A DNA stretch of 64,000 bases from contig JAEOSU010000072.1 of NCBI GenBank assembly GCA_016840165.1, forward strand, positions 186,001 to 250,000, in the 5' to 3' direction. The notes beneath the pieces are model-generated. The model worked only from the letters and a program-made list of their open reading frames with translations, ran no database searches and was not told the origin of the DNA. Every line of letters begins with the position of its first letter. Within the stretch, counting starts at the first letter, position 1. The position numbers and the translations under genes are program-made. This DNA comes from Promethearchaeota archaeon (lineage in GTDB: Archaea > Asgardarchaeota > Lokiarchaeia > Sigyniarchaeales > SOKP01). Below, one piece after another: positions 27,485 through 36,301 of this stretch.

Positions 27485-27787
27485 AATTTAAAACTCCATA
27501 TATTTTTAGTCATATTATGAGGGTATATATTAACATATAACAGAGGTGATATATAAAGATTTCAATGGAAAATGACCCCAAGTCTTCCGACGGAATTATT
27601 TAGACTCTTCATTACTATTTTTTAACAGACTTTATGAAAAAATTAGACATTTAAGATAATACTATTCACTATCTTACCCCTTCTGCTATTTTATTAAGAA
27701 AATATATCGAAAAATATTTATATATGGTATTATGTGTTACATATAATATATTATATATAAAATATAAAAATTAGAGTAGAGAATATT
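27485..27787. other. AT-rich divergent spacer
   Basis: No ORF longer than about 12 codons with any protein-like composition. The part near 27720-27770 is a dense run of TATA-like repeats. A 5-bp palindrome with a 3-nt centre (TATGT..ACATA) at about 27731-27743 could be an RHH operator; this is weak, given that the region is almost pure A/T. Confidence 0.35.
27751..27763 (+). promoter_or_regulatory. TATA box of the gene at 27788
   Basis: TTATATATAAAAT is centred about 31 nt before the ATG, ideal spacing for an archaeal promoter giving a leaderless or nearly leaderless mRNA. There is no Shine-Dalgarno before the ATG, consistent with that. Confidence 0.5.
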
Positions 27788-28111
27788 ATGGCTGACATTG
27801 AAGCTCAATTAAGAGAGCATCTAAAAAATGGAAAAGATTGGGAAAAGATGGAAACTCCAGTTGATGGAGTTTCGGTTGTTAAAGTACCTGCTACGAAAAC
27901 AAGACCTGCATTGCTCTTTTTAGAAGTCAATCCTATAAAAGATGATGGAAAGCCTATGAAACGTAAAGGTTTATTTGTAGGATCAAAGGAAATGCTTATA
28001 AAGTTCGGAGAGGCATTGAATGATGACAAAGTCTTTCAGTTAATCGGAGAGCTTGAAAAAATCAATCCAAAAAACTCAATGAATAGTAGTGCGAAAAAAC
28101 TAAAAATGTAA
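27788..28111 (+). CDS. Small basic protein, possibly PC4-like, function unknown
   Basis: 107 residues, Lys-rich, soluble. The core reads RPALLFLEVNPIKDDGKPMKRKGLFVGSKEML and then a helix, a strand-turn-strand-helix pattern resembling ssDNA-binding PC4-type proteins (beta strands with a basic hairpin followed by a helix). This resemblance is impressionistic. The C-terminus is Lys/Ser-rich (SSAKKLKM). It sits alone with a strong TATA box, suggesting an abundant small protein. It could bind nucleic acid; it could equally be an Asgard-specific protein of other function. Confidence 0.6.
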   Translation: MADIEAQLREHLKNGKDWEKMETPVDGVSVVKVPATKTRPALLFLEVNPIKDDGKPMKRKGLFVGSKEMLIKFGEALNDDKVFQLIGELEKINPKNSMNSSAKKLKM

Positions 28112-28282
28112 TTTTTTCTCAATATAATTATTATCCATTATTTTTATTCCCTTAATGTAATGGTTAAGTTGCTTAGTTAAGTAAATTTAAATTCATAAAG
28201 AATTATTTTTTATTATATTAAATGATTAAATATTTAGTTAAATCAGAAAATTAAGTATACCATAAGTTTAAGGAGATATAAT

Positions 28283-28558
28283 ATGGAAGAAGATGGTAAA
28301 CATTGTATCCAATGCGGTGGAGAAACTTTTCGATTGGTACATGATGAATGGATGTCTAGAACTTTTCGCTTCGTTGAGAACGGGCAATTGAAGATGTGTG
28401 ATGGATGTGGAGCAAAATATTTAGTTTGCAAACAATGTGGCTCTTTATTCACTAGAGTTCATCCTGCTTTAGAGGCATGGGAAGTTAATCAAAAATGCCC
28501 CGCATGCGGATATGAAGACCCCGAAGTAAAAGCATGGGATGGCGTTTCAGCCCGATAA
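28283..28558 (+). CDS. Small multi-zinc-ribbon protein
   Basis: 91 residues with four CxxC pairs: CIQCGG near the N-terminus, CDGCGA, CKQCGS, and CPACGY near the C-terminus. This fits two zinc-ribbon sites. The sequence between holds EWMSRTFRFVENG, a strand-rich linker, and HPALEAWEVNQK. It has an SD-like AAGGAG 7 nt before the ATG. Such proteins often bind RNA, DNA or a large protein complex, but nothing here fixes the role. It is isolated, with about 170-230 bp of AT-rich sequence on each side. Confidence 0.75.
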   Translation: MEEDGKHCIQCGGETFRLVHDEWMSRTFRFVENGQLKMCDGCGAKYLVCKQCGSLFTRVHPALEAWEVNQKCPACGYEDPEVKAWDGVSAR

Positions 28559-28791
28559 CATAAAAATCTACACCTCCAATTTCTTTTTTAATAATTAGAC
28601 TTTTGAACATAGATATAAACTTATTCTTTAAATCTTCGCAAAAAAAGGAAGATATTCACCTCTTTCCAGTAAAAATTATATCAAATAATAAATTATTGAA
28701 TAGAATTAAACAAAGATAATTAAGAAAATTTAAATTTTGAGTTAGCAAATAATGTGTTAATAGAAAAATTAATTGATTCTCATGGTAAATC

Positions 28792-29268
28792 ATGAATAAC
28801 GTAAAAATTGAGATTGCATCCCCAGAAAATATCGATTCTTTAATGAATTTAACTAAAGAATTGGTCGAAGGTCTTGGTCAAAGTTTTGAACCAAAAAGAT
28901 TTGATTGGGGAATTCGACGAAGATTATATGATCCTCTACAACGGCACGGCATTTTAATTGCGGTGGATGAAGATAATGAAAATGAGGTAGTAGGTATGAT
29001 TATTGCAGAGCTAAGAATCGATCCTTTTGGCTCTTCTGAAGGATATATAAAACAGGTTTTTCTCAAGGAAAAATATCGAGGAAAAGGGATCGGAGCGCTC
29101 CTACTTAAGAAGGCTATAGAACATTTAAAAAAGATAAAGGTAGAAAAGATAAAAGTTAATATTAAAGAGAAAGCTCAGCAAGCCGCTAATCTTTACTCAA
29201 AAATGAATTTTAAAAAAGTATATGAAGTGTTAGAATTAGATTTATCTAAGAACGCCTCAGATGATTAA
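28792..29268 (+). CDS. GNAT-family N-acetyltransferase
   Basis: 158 residues. The acetyl-CoA-binding core is VFLKEKYRGKGIGALLLKKAIEHL, containing the diagnostic R/Q-x-x-G-x-G/A pyrophosphate loop (RGKGIG). Before it are the strands GMIIAELRID and GYIKQVF. After it come KVNIKEKAQQAANLYSKMNFKKVYEVLEL with the C-terminal YxKxxF pattern. The substrate cannot be told (amine, N-terminal or lysine acetylation). The stop codon overlaps the start of the clamp-loader small-subunit gene by 8 bp, so it is likely translated from the same mRNA; this placement suggests, but does not show, a link to replication. Confidence 0.9.
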   Translation: MNNVKIEIASPENIDSLMNLTKELVEGLGQSFEPKRFDWGIRRRLYDPLQRHGILIAVDEDNENEVVGMIIAELRIDPFGSSEGYIKQVFLKEKYRGKGIGALLLKKAIEHLKKIKVEKIKVNIKEKAQQAANLYSKMNFKKVYEVLELDLSKNASDD

Positions 29269-30247
29269 CGTGGATTACGATGAAGATCGTCCCTGGGTCG
29301 AAAAATACCGGCCTACTTCATTTGCAGAAATTGTAAGTCAAAATTTAGCCATATATAATCTTAAGAATTTCGTAGCTCGCAAAAGTATGCCTCATATGAT
29401 ATTCACTGGTCCTGCGGGTACAGGTAAGACGAGTACAGCATTAATAGTAGCAAAAGCAATTATTAAGGATGAGCTATATCACCGAAATGTTTTAGAATTA
29501 AATGCATCAGATACAGTAAGGATGTCCTATGTGAGAAATGTTATTAAATCATTTGTTGCTCAAAAAATGATTTTAGATGATAATGGTTTAAAGATTATAA
29601 TTTTAGACGAAGCAGATAATATCCCTAATCAGGTTCAACAAGCATTAAGGAGAATTATAGAAAAATACTCCGAGAACGTGAAATTTATCTTACTATGCAA
29701 TTATATTAATAAAATCATAGATCCAATCATATCTAGATGTGCTGTATTCAGATTCATCAATTTATCTAAAGAAAAAGTTATTGAGCGTTTAAAATATATT
29801 GTAGAGAAAGAAAGATTGCAAATCCCTAAAAATGTTGAAGAAAATTTTTATGAAACACTTTTTTTTATTTCGGGAGGAGATTTGAGAAAAGCAATTAATA
29901 CCTTGCAGATGGCTGTAGCGTTGGATCTAATTGAGAACTTAAATCTAAATGAATTATTGCGAATATCAGGTTTCTTAGATAAAACTACTATGACGAATTT
30001 AATTGAGACGGTTAATAAGAGAAATTTTGAGAGTGCTCGACTGCTTATTGAAGAACTGGAAAAAATTGACAGTCGAAATTTAATTCGACAAATAAATGTA
30101 AACCTAGATAAATTCAACATTCAAGAAGCGAGTTATTCCCAAATCCTATCAAACTTTGGGGATATTGACTATAAGATTAGTCAAGGAGCAGATGAAAAAC
30201 TACAACTAATAGCATTATTAGCTATTATTATGCAAAATTCAAATTAA
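29261..30247 (+). CDS. rfcS: Replication factor C small subunit
   Basis: 328 residues. RFC box RPWVEKYRP at 10-18, Walker A GPAGTGKT at 50-57, Walker B IILDEADNI near 120, and a sensor/SRC motif PIISRCAVF with the trans-acting Arg near 160. A C-terminal helical collar follows. This is the active small subunit of the clamp loader that opens PCNA onto primed DNA using ATP. The start ATG overlaps the GNAT gene by 8 bp. It heads a tight three-gene set with an RFC-S-like gene (26-bp gap) and the large subunit. The product is complete with canonical catalytic residues. Confidence 0.95.
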   Translation: MINVDYDEDRPWVEKYRPTSFAEIVSQNLAIYNLKNFVARKSMPHMIFTGPAGTGKTSTALIVAKAIIKDELYHRNVLELNASDTVRMSYVRNVIKSFVAQKMILDDNGLKIIILDEADNIPNQVQQALRRIIEKYSENVKFILLCNYINKIIDPIISRCAVFRFINLSKEKVIERLKYIVEKERLQIPKNVEENFYETLFFISGGDLRKAINTLQMAVALDLIENLNLNELLRISGFLDKTTMTNLIETVNKRNFESARLLIEELEKIDSRNLIRQINVNLDKFNIQEASYSQILSNFGDIDYKISQGADEKLQLIALLAIIMQNSN

Positions 30248-30273
30248 ATAACCACTAAAATAAGGATTCATAC

Positions 30274-31320
30274 ATGAGCGAAGATATTCCTGTTTGGCGG
30301 ATTAAGTATTTGCCCCAAAAATTAAGTGAAATATGTGGTAGAACTGAACTAGTAGAAAGACTTTATAGGAGTGTAAAAGAAAAGAACTTCCCTCACTTAT
30401 TATTTGTAGGACCAGAAGGTAGTGGAAAAACTACAATCGCAACTCTCTTTTCTCAAGAATTTTTAGGCAAATATTTTAAAAGCAATTTTCAGAAAGTTTA
30501 TGCGGATATGCCATTAACTAGTGAGGAGTTGAAACAAGCTCGCTCTGATGCTTATGTTTCGACAAATAAAATTGGAAGTTTAGCAGGAAAGAAAATTACC
30601 ACTCCAGCCTTCATTCAGGTTAAAATAAAGCCGTTTATCGAATTAAAAGCATTAGGAGATGTCCCTTTCAAAATATTAATCGTGAAAAACTTTGAAGCAT
30701 TAGGTTCGAATCAACAAGCGTTTAGAAGGTTGATGGAGATTTATGGCAAAAATTGTCGGATGATATTAATAACCACAAAAGTATCTGCGATAATTGATCC
30801 AATTATTAGTAGATGTCAGATATTTCTAATCTCACCTCCAAATTATGAGGATTTTAACCATGAGATTCAAAAAATTATAGATCATGAAGATTTAGTGATT
30901 GAAGAGAAAGATATTAAACTAATATATAAAATAACAAATGGCAAGATTGCAGAAGCTATTGACTTATTGCAATTATCAAGCATTCCTGGAGAAAAGATTG
31001 ATGGAACCATGATATATGAAAATATAATCACTTCAAAAACAAATTTAGTTAGAAATCTATTATTAATTTGTTTGAAAGGGGATTTTCCAAAAGCAAGAGA
31101 GCTTTCAAGAAAAATTCAATCTGATTATAAATATTCTTCTCAAGAAGTATTTAATTTGATGTTAAGAGAAATGTTTAAACTCCCCTTAAGTCGTTATGCT
31201 CGAAATCATATTGTTAATTTAATTGCTGACGCTGATTACAGAGCAATTGATGGTTTAGATATAGATATTCAAATATCCAACTTATTAGCCAAATTATGTG
31301 ATTATAGTGAATTTTTATAG
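30274..31320 (+). CDS. Clamp-loader small-subunit paralogue with degenerate Walker B (RFC-S-like)
   Basis: 348 residues of the same fold as the preceding gene. The first motif reads PVWRIKYLPQ instead of RPWVEKYRP. Walker A GPEGSGKT (46-53) is intact. The Walker B/DEAD box reads KILIVKNFEA (133-142): both acids of DEAD are missing, replaced by Lys-Asn-Phe-Glu. The SRC motif (PIISRCQIF) is kept, so the subunit could still supply an Arg finger to a neighbour. About 65 residues separate the Walker motifs (long inserted loop SSxEELKQARSDAYVS...). It probably binds but does not hydrolyse ATP, reminiscent of eukaryotic Rfc5, where Walker B is also altered. The TAG stop is immediately followed by the GTG of the large subunit. 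Confidence 0.85.
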   Translation: MSEDIPVWRIKYLPQKLSEICGRTELVERLYRSVKEKNFPHLLFVGPEGSGKTTIATLFSQEFLGKYFKSNFQKVYADMPLTSEELKQARSDAYVSTNKIGSLAGKKITTPAFIQVKIKPFIELKALGDVPFKILIVKNFEALGSNQQAFRRLMEIYGKNCRMILITTKVSAIIDPIISRCQIFLISPPNYEDFNHEIQKIIDHEDLVIEEKDIKLIYKITNGKIAEAIDLLQLSSIPGEKIDGTMIYENIITSKTNLVRNLLLICLKGDFPKARELSRKIQSDYKYSSQEVFNLMLREMFKLPLSRYARNHIVNLIADADYRAIDGLDIDIQISNLLAKLCDYSEFL

Positions 31321-32688
31321 GTGATAAGAATGAGAGATACAGTAGATCGTCCATGGGTTGAAAGATATCGTCCTCAGTCTATAAAAGATATGGCAATTCC
31401 TCAAGCAAAGGTGAGTGGTCATAGAGTAGCATTAGATGAAGAGTTAAGGATTTTTATAAAAAACTTTTTCAATGAAATCCATAGAATAAATGAAGAAAAT
31501 AAAAAAATTCGAACATATAATAGAAGTGTTGATGAGAAGAAACAAAAGAAAGAATTGACTCTTCCATCTGAAAAAGCAGCGATATTACTGGAAGGACCTC
31601 CTGGAATAGGAAAAACCTCTATTGTATATGCTTTAGCAAATGATTTAAATATGGAGGTTATTGAAACAAATGCCTCTGATACAAGAACTAGGGATGCCCT
31701 AGAATCTAAATTAAAGGAAACAGTGAAATCTAAAGGTATTATGGATTTTATTGTTCAATCTAAGGATAAAATTATTTTAATAGACGAAATTGATGGAATT
31801 TATGGCGTAACTGATAGAGGAGCCGTTCCAACCATATTGGATCTAATTGAGAATACTCAATTCCCGGTCATAATGTGCTCTAATGAATATAAGAGAAATC
31901 TCCAACCTCTATATAACAAGATCACAAAATTTGAAATAAATCCATTATCCCATGATGAAATTCTTAAAATTGTAAAGAGAATCTTAAAGAGGGAAAAGAT
32001 TAATAATTTAACTCCAGATGACTTAAATTTTATAATTGATAAAAATAACGGAGATCTACGAGGTATCATAAATGATCTCCAAGGTATATATCAAGGAGGA
32101 TTAGATGATGATAAAAAAGAAATATTAACTCAACTGCATCGAGATAGCACTGAGGAAATATTCTCACTAATCAGAGAATTATTTCAGGACGCTAAAACAC
32201 TTCAGCAAGCACGAAAAATCACAGATAAATCAGATGTTGATTATAACTTTCTCTATAAATGGATTAACGAGAACTTACCAACTTTCATAAAAAAAAATAA
32301 GGAATTAAAAAACGCATATGAGAATTTATCATTAGCCGATGAAATCTTTGGTCGAATCCGAAAAAATCAATATTGGTCGCTTTTACCCTATTTCTATGAT
32401 CTTTTCTCAGGGGGAGTGGTCTTAGCAAGGAAATATCATCCTGAAAATGAAGGCTTTAGGCGTATAAATTTTCCCCGATTCACTTCAACAGGATTCTTTT
32501 CATTATCTGTTGCAGAGCGATCTTTTGTTGAAAAGGTAAAAGAAAGATATGATATCTCAGAAGTGGAGATTATACAAAATTTTCTACCATTTTTAAGAAA
32601 ACTAACTTCAGATTCAAGGAAGTATCTTAAAATTATTAGTGATTGGTTTGATTTAGATGCAAAGGAAAAGAAATTATTGAAAAAATGA
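31321..32688 (+). CDS. rfcL: Replication factor C large subunit
   Basis: 455 residues. After GTG 31321 (directly abutting the previous stop; ATG 31330 also possible) comes RPWVERYRPQ, then an about 60-residue Lys-rich helical insert. Walker A is GPPGIGKT (92-99) and the Walker B acid box is LIDEIDGI (DEID 155-158). The Asp-Asn sensor region and the N-terminal AAA+ core are followed by a long helical C-terminal collar typical of archaeal RFC-L. It anchors the spiral of the clamp loader. I see no clear PCNA-binding PIP box at the extreme C-terminus (ends KEKKLLKK). Last gene of the clamp-loader operon. Confidence 0.93.
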   Translation: MIRMRDTVDRPWVERYRPQSIKDMAIPQAKVSGHRVALDEELRIFIKNFFNEIHRINEENKKIRTYNRSVDEKKQKKELTLPSEKAAILLEGPPGIGKTSIVYALANDLNMEVIETNASDTRTRDALESKLKETVKSKGIMDFIVQSKDKIILIDEIDGIYGVTDRGAVPTILDLIENTQFPVIMCSNEYKRNLQPLYNKITKFEINPLSHDEILKIVKRILKREKINNLTPDDLNFIIDKNNGDLRGIINDLQGIYQGGLDDDKKEILTQLHRDSTEEIFSLIRELFQDAKTLQQARKITDKSDVDYNFLYKWINENLPTFIKKNKELKNAYENLSLADEIFGRIRKNQYWSLLPYFYDLFSGGVVLARKYHPENEGFRRINFPRFTSTGFFSLSVAERSFVEKVKERYDISEVEIIQNFLPFLRKLTSDSRKYLKIISDWFDLDAKEKKLLKK

Positions 32689-32941
32689 TCTACCCATAAA
32701 TTAGTAGTTAAAATATCTAAAATTATATGAGCTTACTTTTATTTATTCATTATTTTATTTGATCCACTATTTATCTTTGCTATTCTCTGCAGCTTTATAA
32801 GTTTGGTTGTTCTAGTAAATATAATCTACAAATAATACTAAATATTTCAAGTTAATTACTATTCAAAATTACCAATTAAATTTATAAATCGATTGCAATT
32901 TCACTATCCTAATAGATTATCAATGAAAATTTATGATTTAG

Positions 32942-33625
32942 ATGTCCGAGCTAGAAGAAAAAGAATTTATTGAAGAACAAGAATCATTTATGAGTTTAAG
33001 ATCGAGATTAACCTTACAAATTGTAGGAGCCGCGTTATTTAGCGCGCTATCTATTGCGATTGGAGCTCTATTGACTCCCACTTTAACAAACTTATTAAGA
33101 ATTCCAGGATGGCAAATTGCAATTTTTGATTTAATTTCTATTGTTTGGGTTACTTGTTTCTTTTTATTTGGAGAAAAAGCAGGAATATTATGCTGCATAA
33201 TTGGAGCCCTTGGTTTAATGCCATTTGATCCTTCAGCTCCAATTGGACCGTTAATGAAGTTAGCAGCTACAGTATCTTTAATAATTGTTCCTATTTTGTT
33301 TTTAAAATTATATAAAAAGGAAGCAGGAATGAGAAAAAGCCAGAAATTGAAAAATAAACGAAATATTATTACTTATGGATTATTAGGTACTGCCCTTCGA
33401 ATCATCGTTATGGTTTTGTTAAACTTATTAGTAGGTTTAACTATTTATTCGCCATTTCTTAATACTATAACACTAGAGTTTTTGGGTCTACCTGGAGTTA
33501 CCGGTATAACGGCAATTATTATTGGAGCTCCGATAATTAATGCTTGGCAAAGTGCAATAGATTTGATAATTCCTTATATGCTTGTTTTTGGAACCAAACT
33601 TGACCAAAAGTATAAAATTTGGTAA
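32942..33625 (+). CDS. ECF-type transporter substrate-binding (S) component-like protein
   Basis: 227 residues. A short acidic N-terminus (MSELEEKEFIEEQ) leads into about six membrane helices, in the layout of energy-coupling-factor S components. The first helix ALFSALSIAIGALLTP and the loop with PGWQIAIFDLISIVWVTCFFLFGEKAG are typical of the family. No A/A' ATPase or T component genes are nearby, so it would have to share a pool of coupling subunits encoded elsewhere. The substrate (vitamin or metal) cannot be named. The 253-bp upstream gap holds only AT-rich promoter-like sequence. Confidence 0.7.
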   Translation: MSELEEKEFIEEQESFMSLRSRLTLQIVGAALFSALSIAIGALLTPTLTNLLRIPGWQIAIFDLISIVWVTCFFLFGEKAGILCCIIGALGLMPFDPSAPIGPLMKLAATVSLIIVPILFLKLYKKEAGMRKSQKLKNKRNIITYGLLGTALRIIVMVLLNLLVGLTIYSPFLNTITLEFLGLPGVTGITAIIIGAPIINAWQSAIDLIIPYMLVFGTKLDQKYKIW

Positions 33626-33738
33626 TTATTTTTATTTTTTTCTTTATTACTACCATTATTGATTTATTTTTAATCATAGCTAAAGTTATATTTAAATAGA
33701 TGACAGTTTTTCATAAATCAAAGAAAGTTTTGATTAAT

Positions 33739-35007
33739 ATGAAAATAGATAAAGAAATTCAAGATTTTTTATTAAATGATGCCTTAGAACGATTTTTAAG
33801 GTATGTTAAAATCTGGACTACTTCAGATGAAAGCTCTACTTCGATACCTTCCACTCAAAATCAATTCGAATTAGCGAATATATTAGAACAAGAATTAAGA
33901 AGTCTTGGATTAGATGATGTGATCCAAGATGATTTAGGATTTGTTTATGCTTATATCCCACCAAGTAAAGGTTATGAAGATGTTCAACCTATAGGATTTT
34001 TAGCACATTTGGATACTTCTCCTGCTGTAAGTGGTAAAGATGTACGACCCGTTATTCATAGAAATTATGATGGAAAGGACATTAAATTCCTTCAAAATAA
34101 GGATTTACGATTAACTATTAATGATTCAGCTAATTTAGAGGAATATATTGGTCTAGATATAATAACCTCACAAGGTGATACCTTACTTGGAGCTGATGAT
34201 AAAGCTGGAATTGCTGAAATTATGGCGGCCTGTGCTTGTTGGCAACAATTCTCCAATTTAAAACATGGACCAATTTTTATTTGTTTTTCACCCGATGAAG
34301 AATTAGGGAAATCTGTGATTCTTAAAGCTGATAGGAAAAGATTACCTGATATATGTTATACAATCGACGGGGGGGAAATGGGAGAATTAGAAATAGAATG
34401 TTTTGATGCTTGGCGAGCAACCATTGCTTTTAGAGGGTTGAGTTTTCATACTGGTTATGCAAAAAATAAAATGATAAATGCAGTTCATATTGCATGCAGA
34501 TTTTTTAGTGAATTACCTGAAGCAGAATCTCCAGAACATACCGAAAATAGAGAAGGCTTTTTTCATCTTTCGAAATGTCAAGGAACGGCAGAAGAAGTTT
34601 TAGCCAGTATATTAATAAGAGATTTTGATTTAAAAGAAAACCAAAGAAGGATCGATTTCCTAAAAAACCTGAAAATATTATATGAAATTCGGTATCCTGG
34701 TTTAAAAATTAATCTAAATTTCGAACACCAATACCAGAATATGCAAAAATTTATAAAAAAGAATCCTCTAATAGTTGATCTAGCAAAAAATGCTATTAAA
34801 CTTTCAGGATTAGAACCAAAAATACATATAATTAGAGGAGGCACAGATGGGGCTCAATTAAGTGCAGAAGGAATACTTACACCGAACTTATTCGCAGGAG
34901 GTATGTTAGTTCATTCAAGAAAAGAATATATCCCAACTCTTGCTTTACAGAAAGCTGCTGAAGTTATTCTTTATTTAGCAGAATTATGGACAACAGAAAA
35001 ACTTTAA
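33739..35007 (+). CDS. pepT: Peptidase T-like M20 aminotripeptidase
   Basis: 422 residues from ATG 33739, preferred because a TATA box (TATTTAAAT, about 33688-33696) lies about 45 nt upstream. An ATG at 33700 would leave almost no room for a transcript start and adds an unusual KKVLIN stretch. Metal-ligand motifs are in order: GFLAHLDTSP (His, Asp), LLGADDKAGI (bridging Asp), SPDEELGKS (catalytic Glu pair), IDGGEMGELEIECF (Asp) and GGTDGAQLSAEG...VHSRKEY (His near the end). It cleaves the N-terminal residue of tripeptides with two zinc ions. The late His replaces nothing: the set is complete. It ends 8 bp before a convergent MFS gene. Confidence 0.92.
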   Translation: MKIDKEIQDFLLNDALERFLRYVKIWTTSDESSTSIPSTQNQFELANILEQELRSLGLDDVIQDDLGFVYAYIPPSKGYEDVQPIGFLAHLDTSPAVSGKDVRPVIHRNYDGKDIKFLQNKDLRLTINDSANLEEYIGLDIITSQGDTLLGADDKAGIAEIMAACACWQQFSNLKHGPIFICFSPDEELGKSVILKADRKRLPDICYTIDGGEMGELEIECFDAWRATIAFRGLSFHTGYAKNKMINAVHIACRFFSELPEAESPEHTENREGFFHLSKCQGTAEEVLASILIRDFDLKENQRRIDFLKNLKILYEIRYPGLKINLNFEHQYQNMQKFIKKNPLIVDLAKNAIKLSGLEPKIHIIRGGTDGAQLSAEGILTPNLFAGGMLVHSRKEYIPTLALQKAAEVILYLAELWTTEKL

Positions 35008-35015
35008 AAATATAA

Positions 35016-36251
35016 TTATTTTGTTTCTTTTTTCTCAATGATTTTAGTAAAATCTGTAAGTGCAAAAATAATCATACAGATGCACAATAGAACTGAAATA
35101 TATAAAAATGCCCAGAACTCTGAAAAGATATCATAAATGAATCCAAAAATAATGGATTCTGCCATACTAATAAAGCCAACTGAAAAATAATAATATCCAT
35201 AAGCCCTTCCCCTTTTATCTTTCCCAACTAGATCAGCAATATATGCACGTGAAATAGGATCTACTGCGGCCATATAGAATCCATAAAATATGTATATAAT
35301 AGTGATTAGGATGATTGAAAAAAGAGATTGAGTGATTGGAAACATTAAAATTACGCACGAGAGTAATAAGAGAGATAAGCCTGCTAAAATGACTGGTTTT
35401 CGACCAATTTTGTCTGAAAAAGATCCTGTTATCGGTGAAAAAATAGCATATACAATATTTAAAATGGCATATAATAAAGGAATAAGAAACACTAAATTGA
35501 TTGGAACAAAGTCTGCGGCTCGGATAATCAAGAAAGAAATATTTAAACTAGCAAACTCAATGACACCTAAAATTATAATTAATTTGATGAAATTTTTATC
35601 AATCTTATTATAACTAGCTTTATTGTCGTTATCAATTGGTTGCTTGACTAGTTCTTGAGACGAGACGTCTTTTACAAATAGAACGAGAACTATTGCTATG
35701 ATTCCCGGAAATATAGTAAAAAAGATAATATTTGAAAATGCCCAATTAAAAAACAGCAATATGACTGCAAGAAAAGAACCCGTTACAGCTCCTAATGTAT
35801 CCATAGCGCGATGGATTCCAAAAGATTTCCCTTTTTCCACAGCATAATAGGAAATTAAAGCATCTCGAGATGAAGTTCGCAATCCTTTACCAATCCTATC
35901 GGTTGCTTTTAGTCCTAAAACAAATTCCCATGATGGGCTAAATCCAATAAAAGGTTTAGATATATTAGACAGAGAATATCCCAAGACTACGAAGGGTTTT
36001 CTTTTATTAATTTTATCACTAATCCAGCCAGTTATCCCCTTTAAAATATTAGCAATGGCATCAGAAACTCCAGAAATTAGACCTAATACTAACCCTGTAC
36101 CACCAATTTCAAAAATAAACAAAGGGAGGATACTTTGAATTGTCTCACTTGAGATGTCCGTAAAAAAAGAAACTAATCCCATAAGAAAAACAGGGAACGA
36201 AACACCTAAAATGGTAGTTCTCCTTGAAATTAGTTTCTTACTTTCACTCAT
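35016..36251 (-). CDS. MFS transporter, 12-helix
   Basis: 411 residues with about twelve membrane helices. The loop between helices 2 and 3 reads GWISDKINKRKPF, and the equivalent second-half loop reads GSFSDKIGRKPVILAG, the MFS motif A. LGLKATDRIGKGLRTSSRDALI is characteristic of a subgroup of bacterial/archaeal MFS proteins of unknown substrate. It is probably a drug, sugar or small-metabolite transporter; the direction is not readable. It is separated from the following hydrolase gene by 50 bp on the same strand. Confidence 0.88.
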   Translation of the reverse strand: MSESKKLISRRTTILGVSFPVFLMGLVSFFTDISSETIQSILPLFIFEIGGTGLVLGLISGVSDAIANILKGITGWISDKINKRKPFVVLGYSLSNISKPFIGFSPSWEFVLGLKATDRIGKGLRTSSRDALISYYAVEKGKSFGIHRAMDTLGAVTGSFLAVILLFFNWAFSNIIFFTIFPGIIAIVLVLFVKDVSSQELVKQPIDNDNKASYNKIDKNFIKLIIILGVIEFASLNISFLIIRAADFVPINLVFLIPLLYAILNIVYAIFSPITGSFSDKIGRKPVILAGLSLLLLSCVILMFPITQSLFSIILITIIYIFYGFYMAAVDPISRAYIADLVGKDKRGRAYGYYYFSVGFISMAESIIFGFIYDIFSEFWAFLYISVLLCICMIIFALTDFTKIIEKKETK

Positions 36252-36301
36252 AATATCTTATAATTGATAATCTTATATTCTTATTAAATAATATTGAATT
36301 T

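Noticed and set aside
27720..27770. Tandem TATA repeats as a possible CRISPR leader or repeat array
   Set aside because: No regularly spaced identical repeats with unique spacers; it is ordinary AT-rich promoter sequence.
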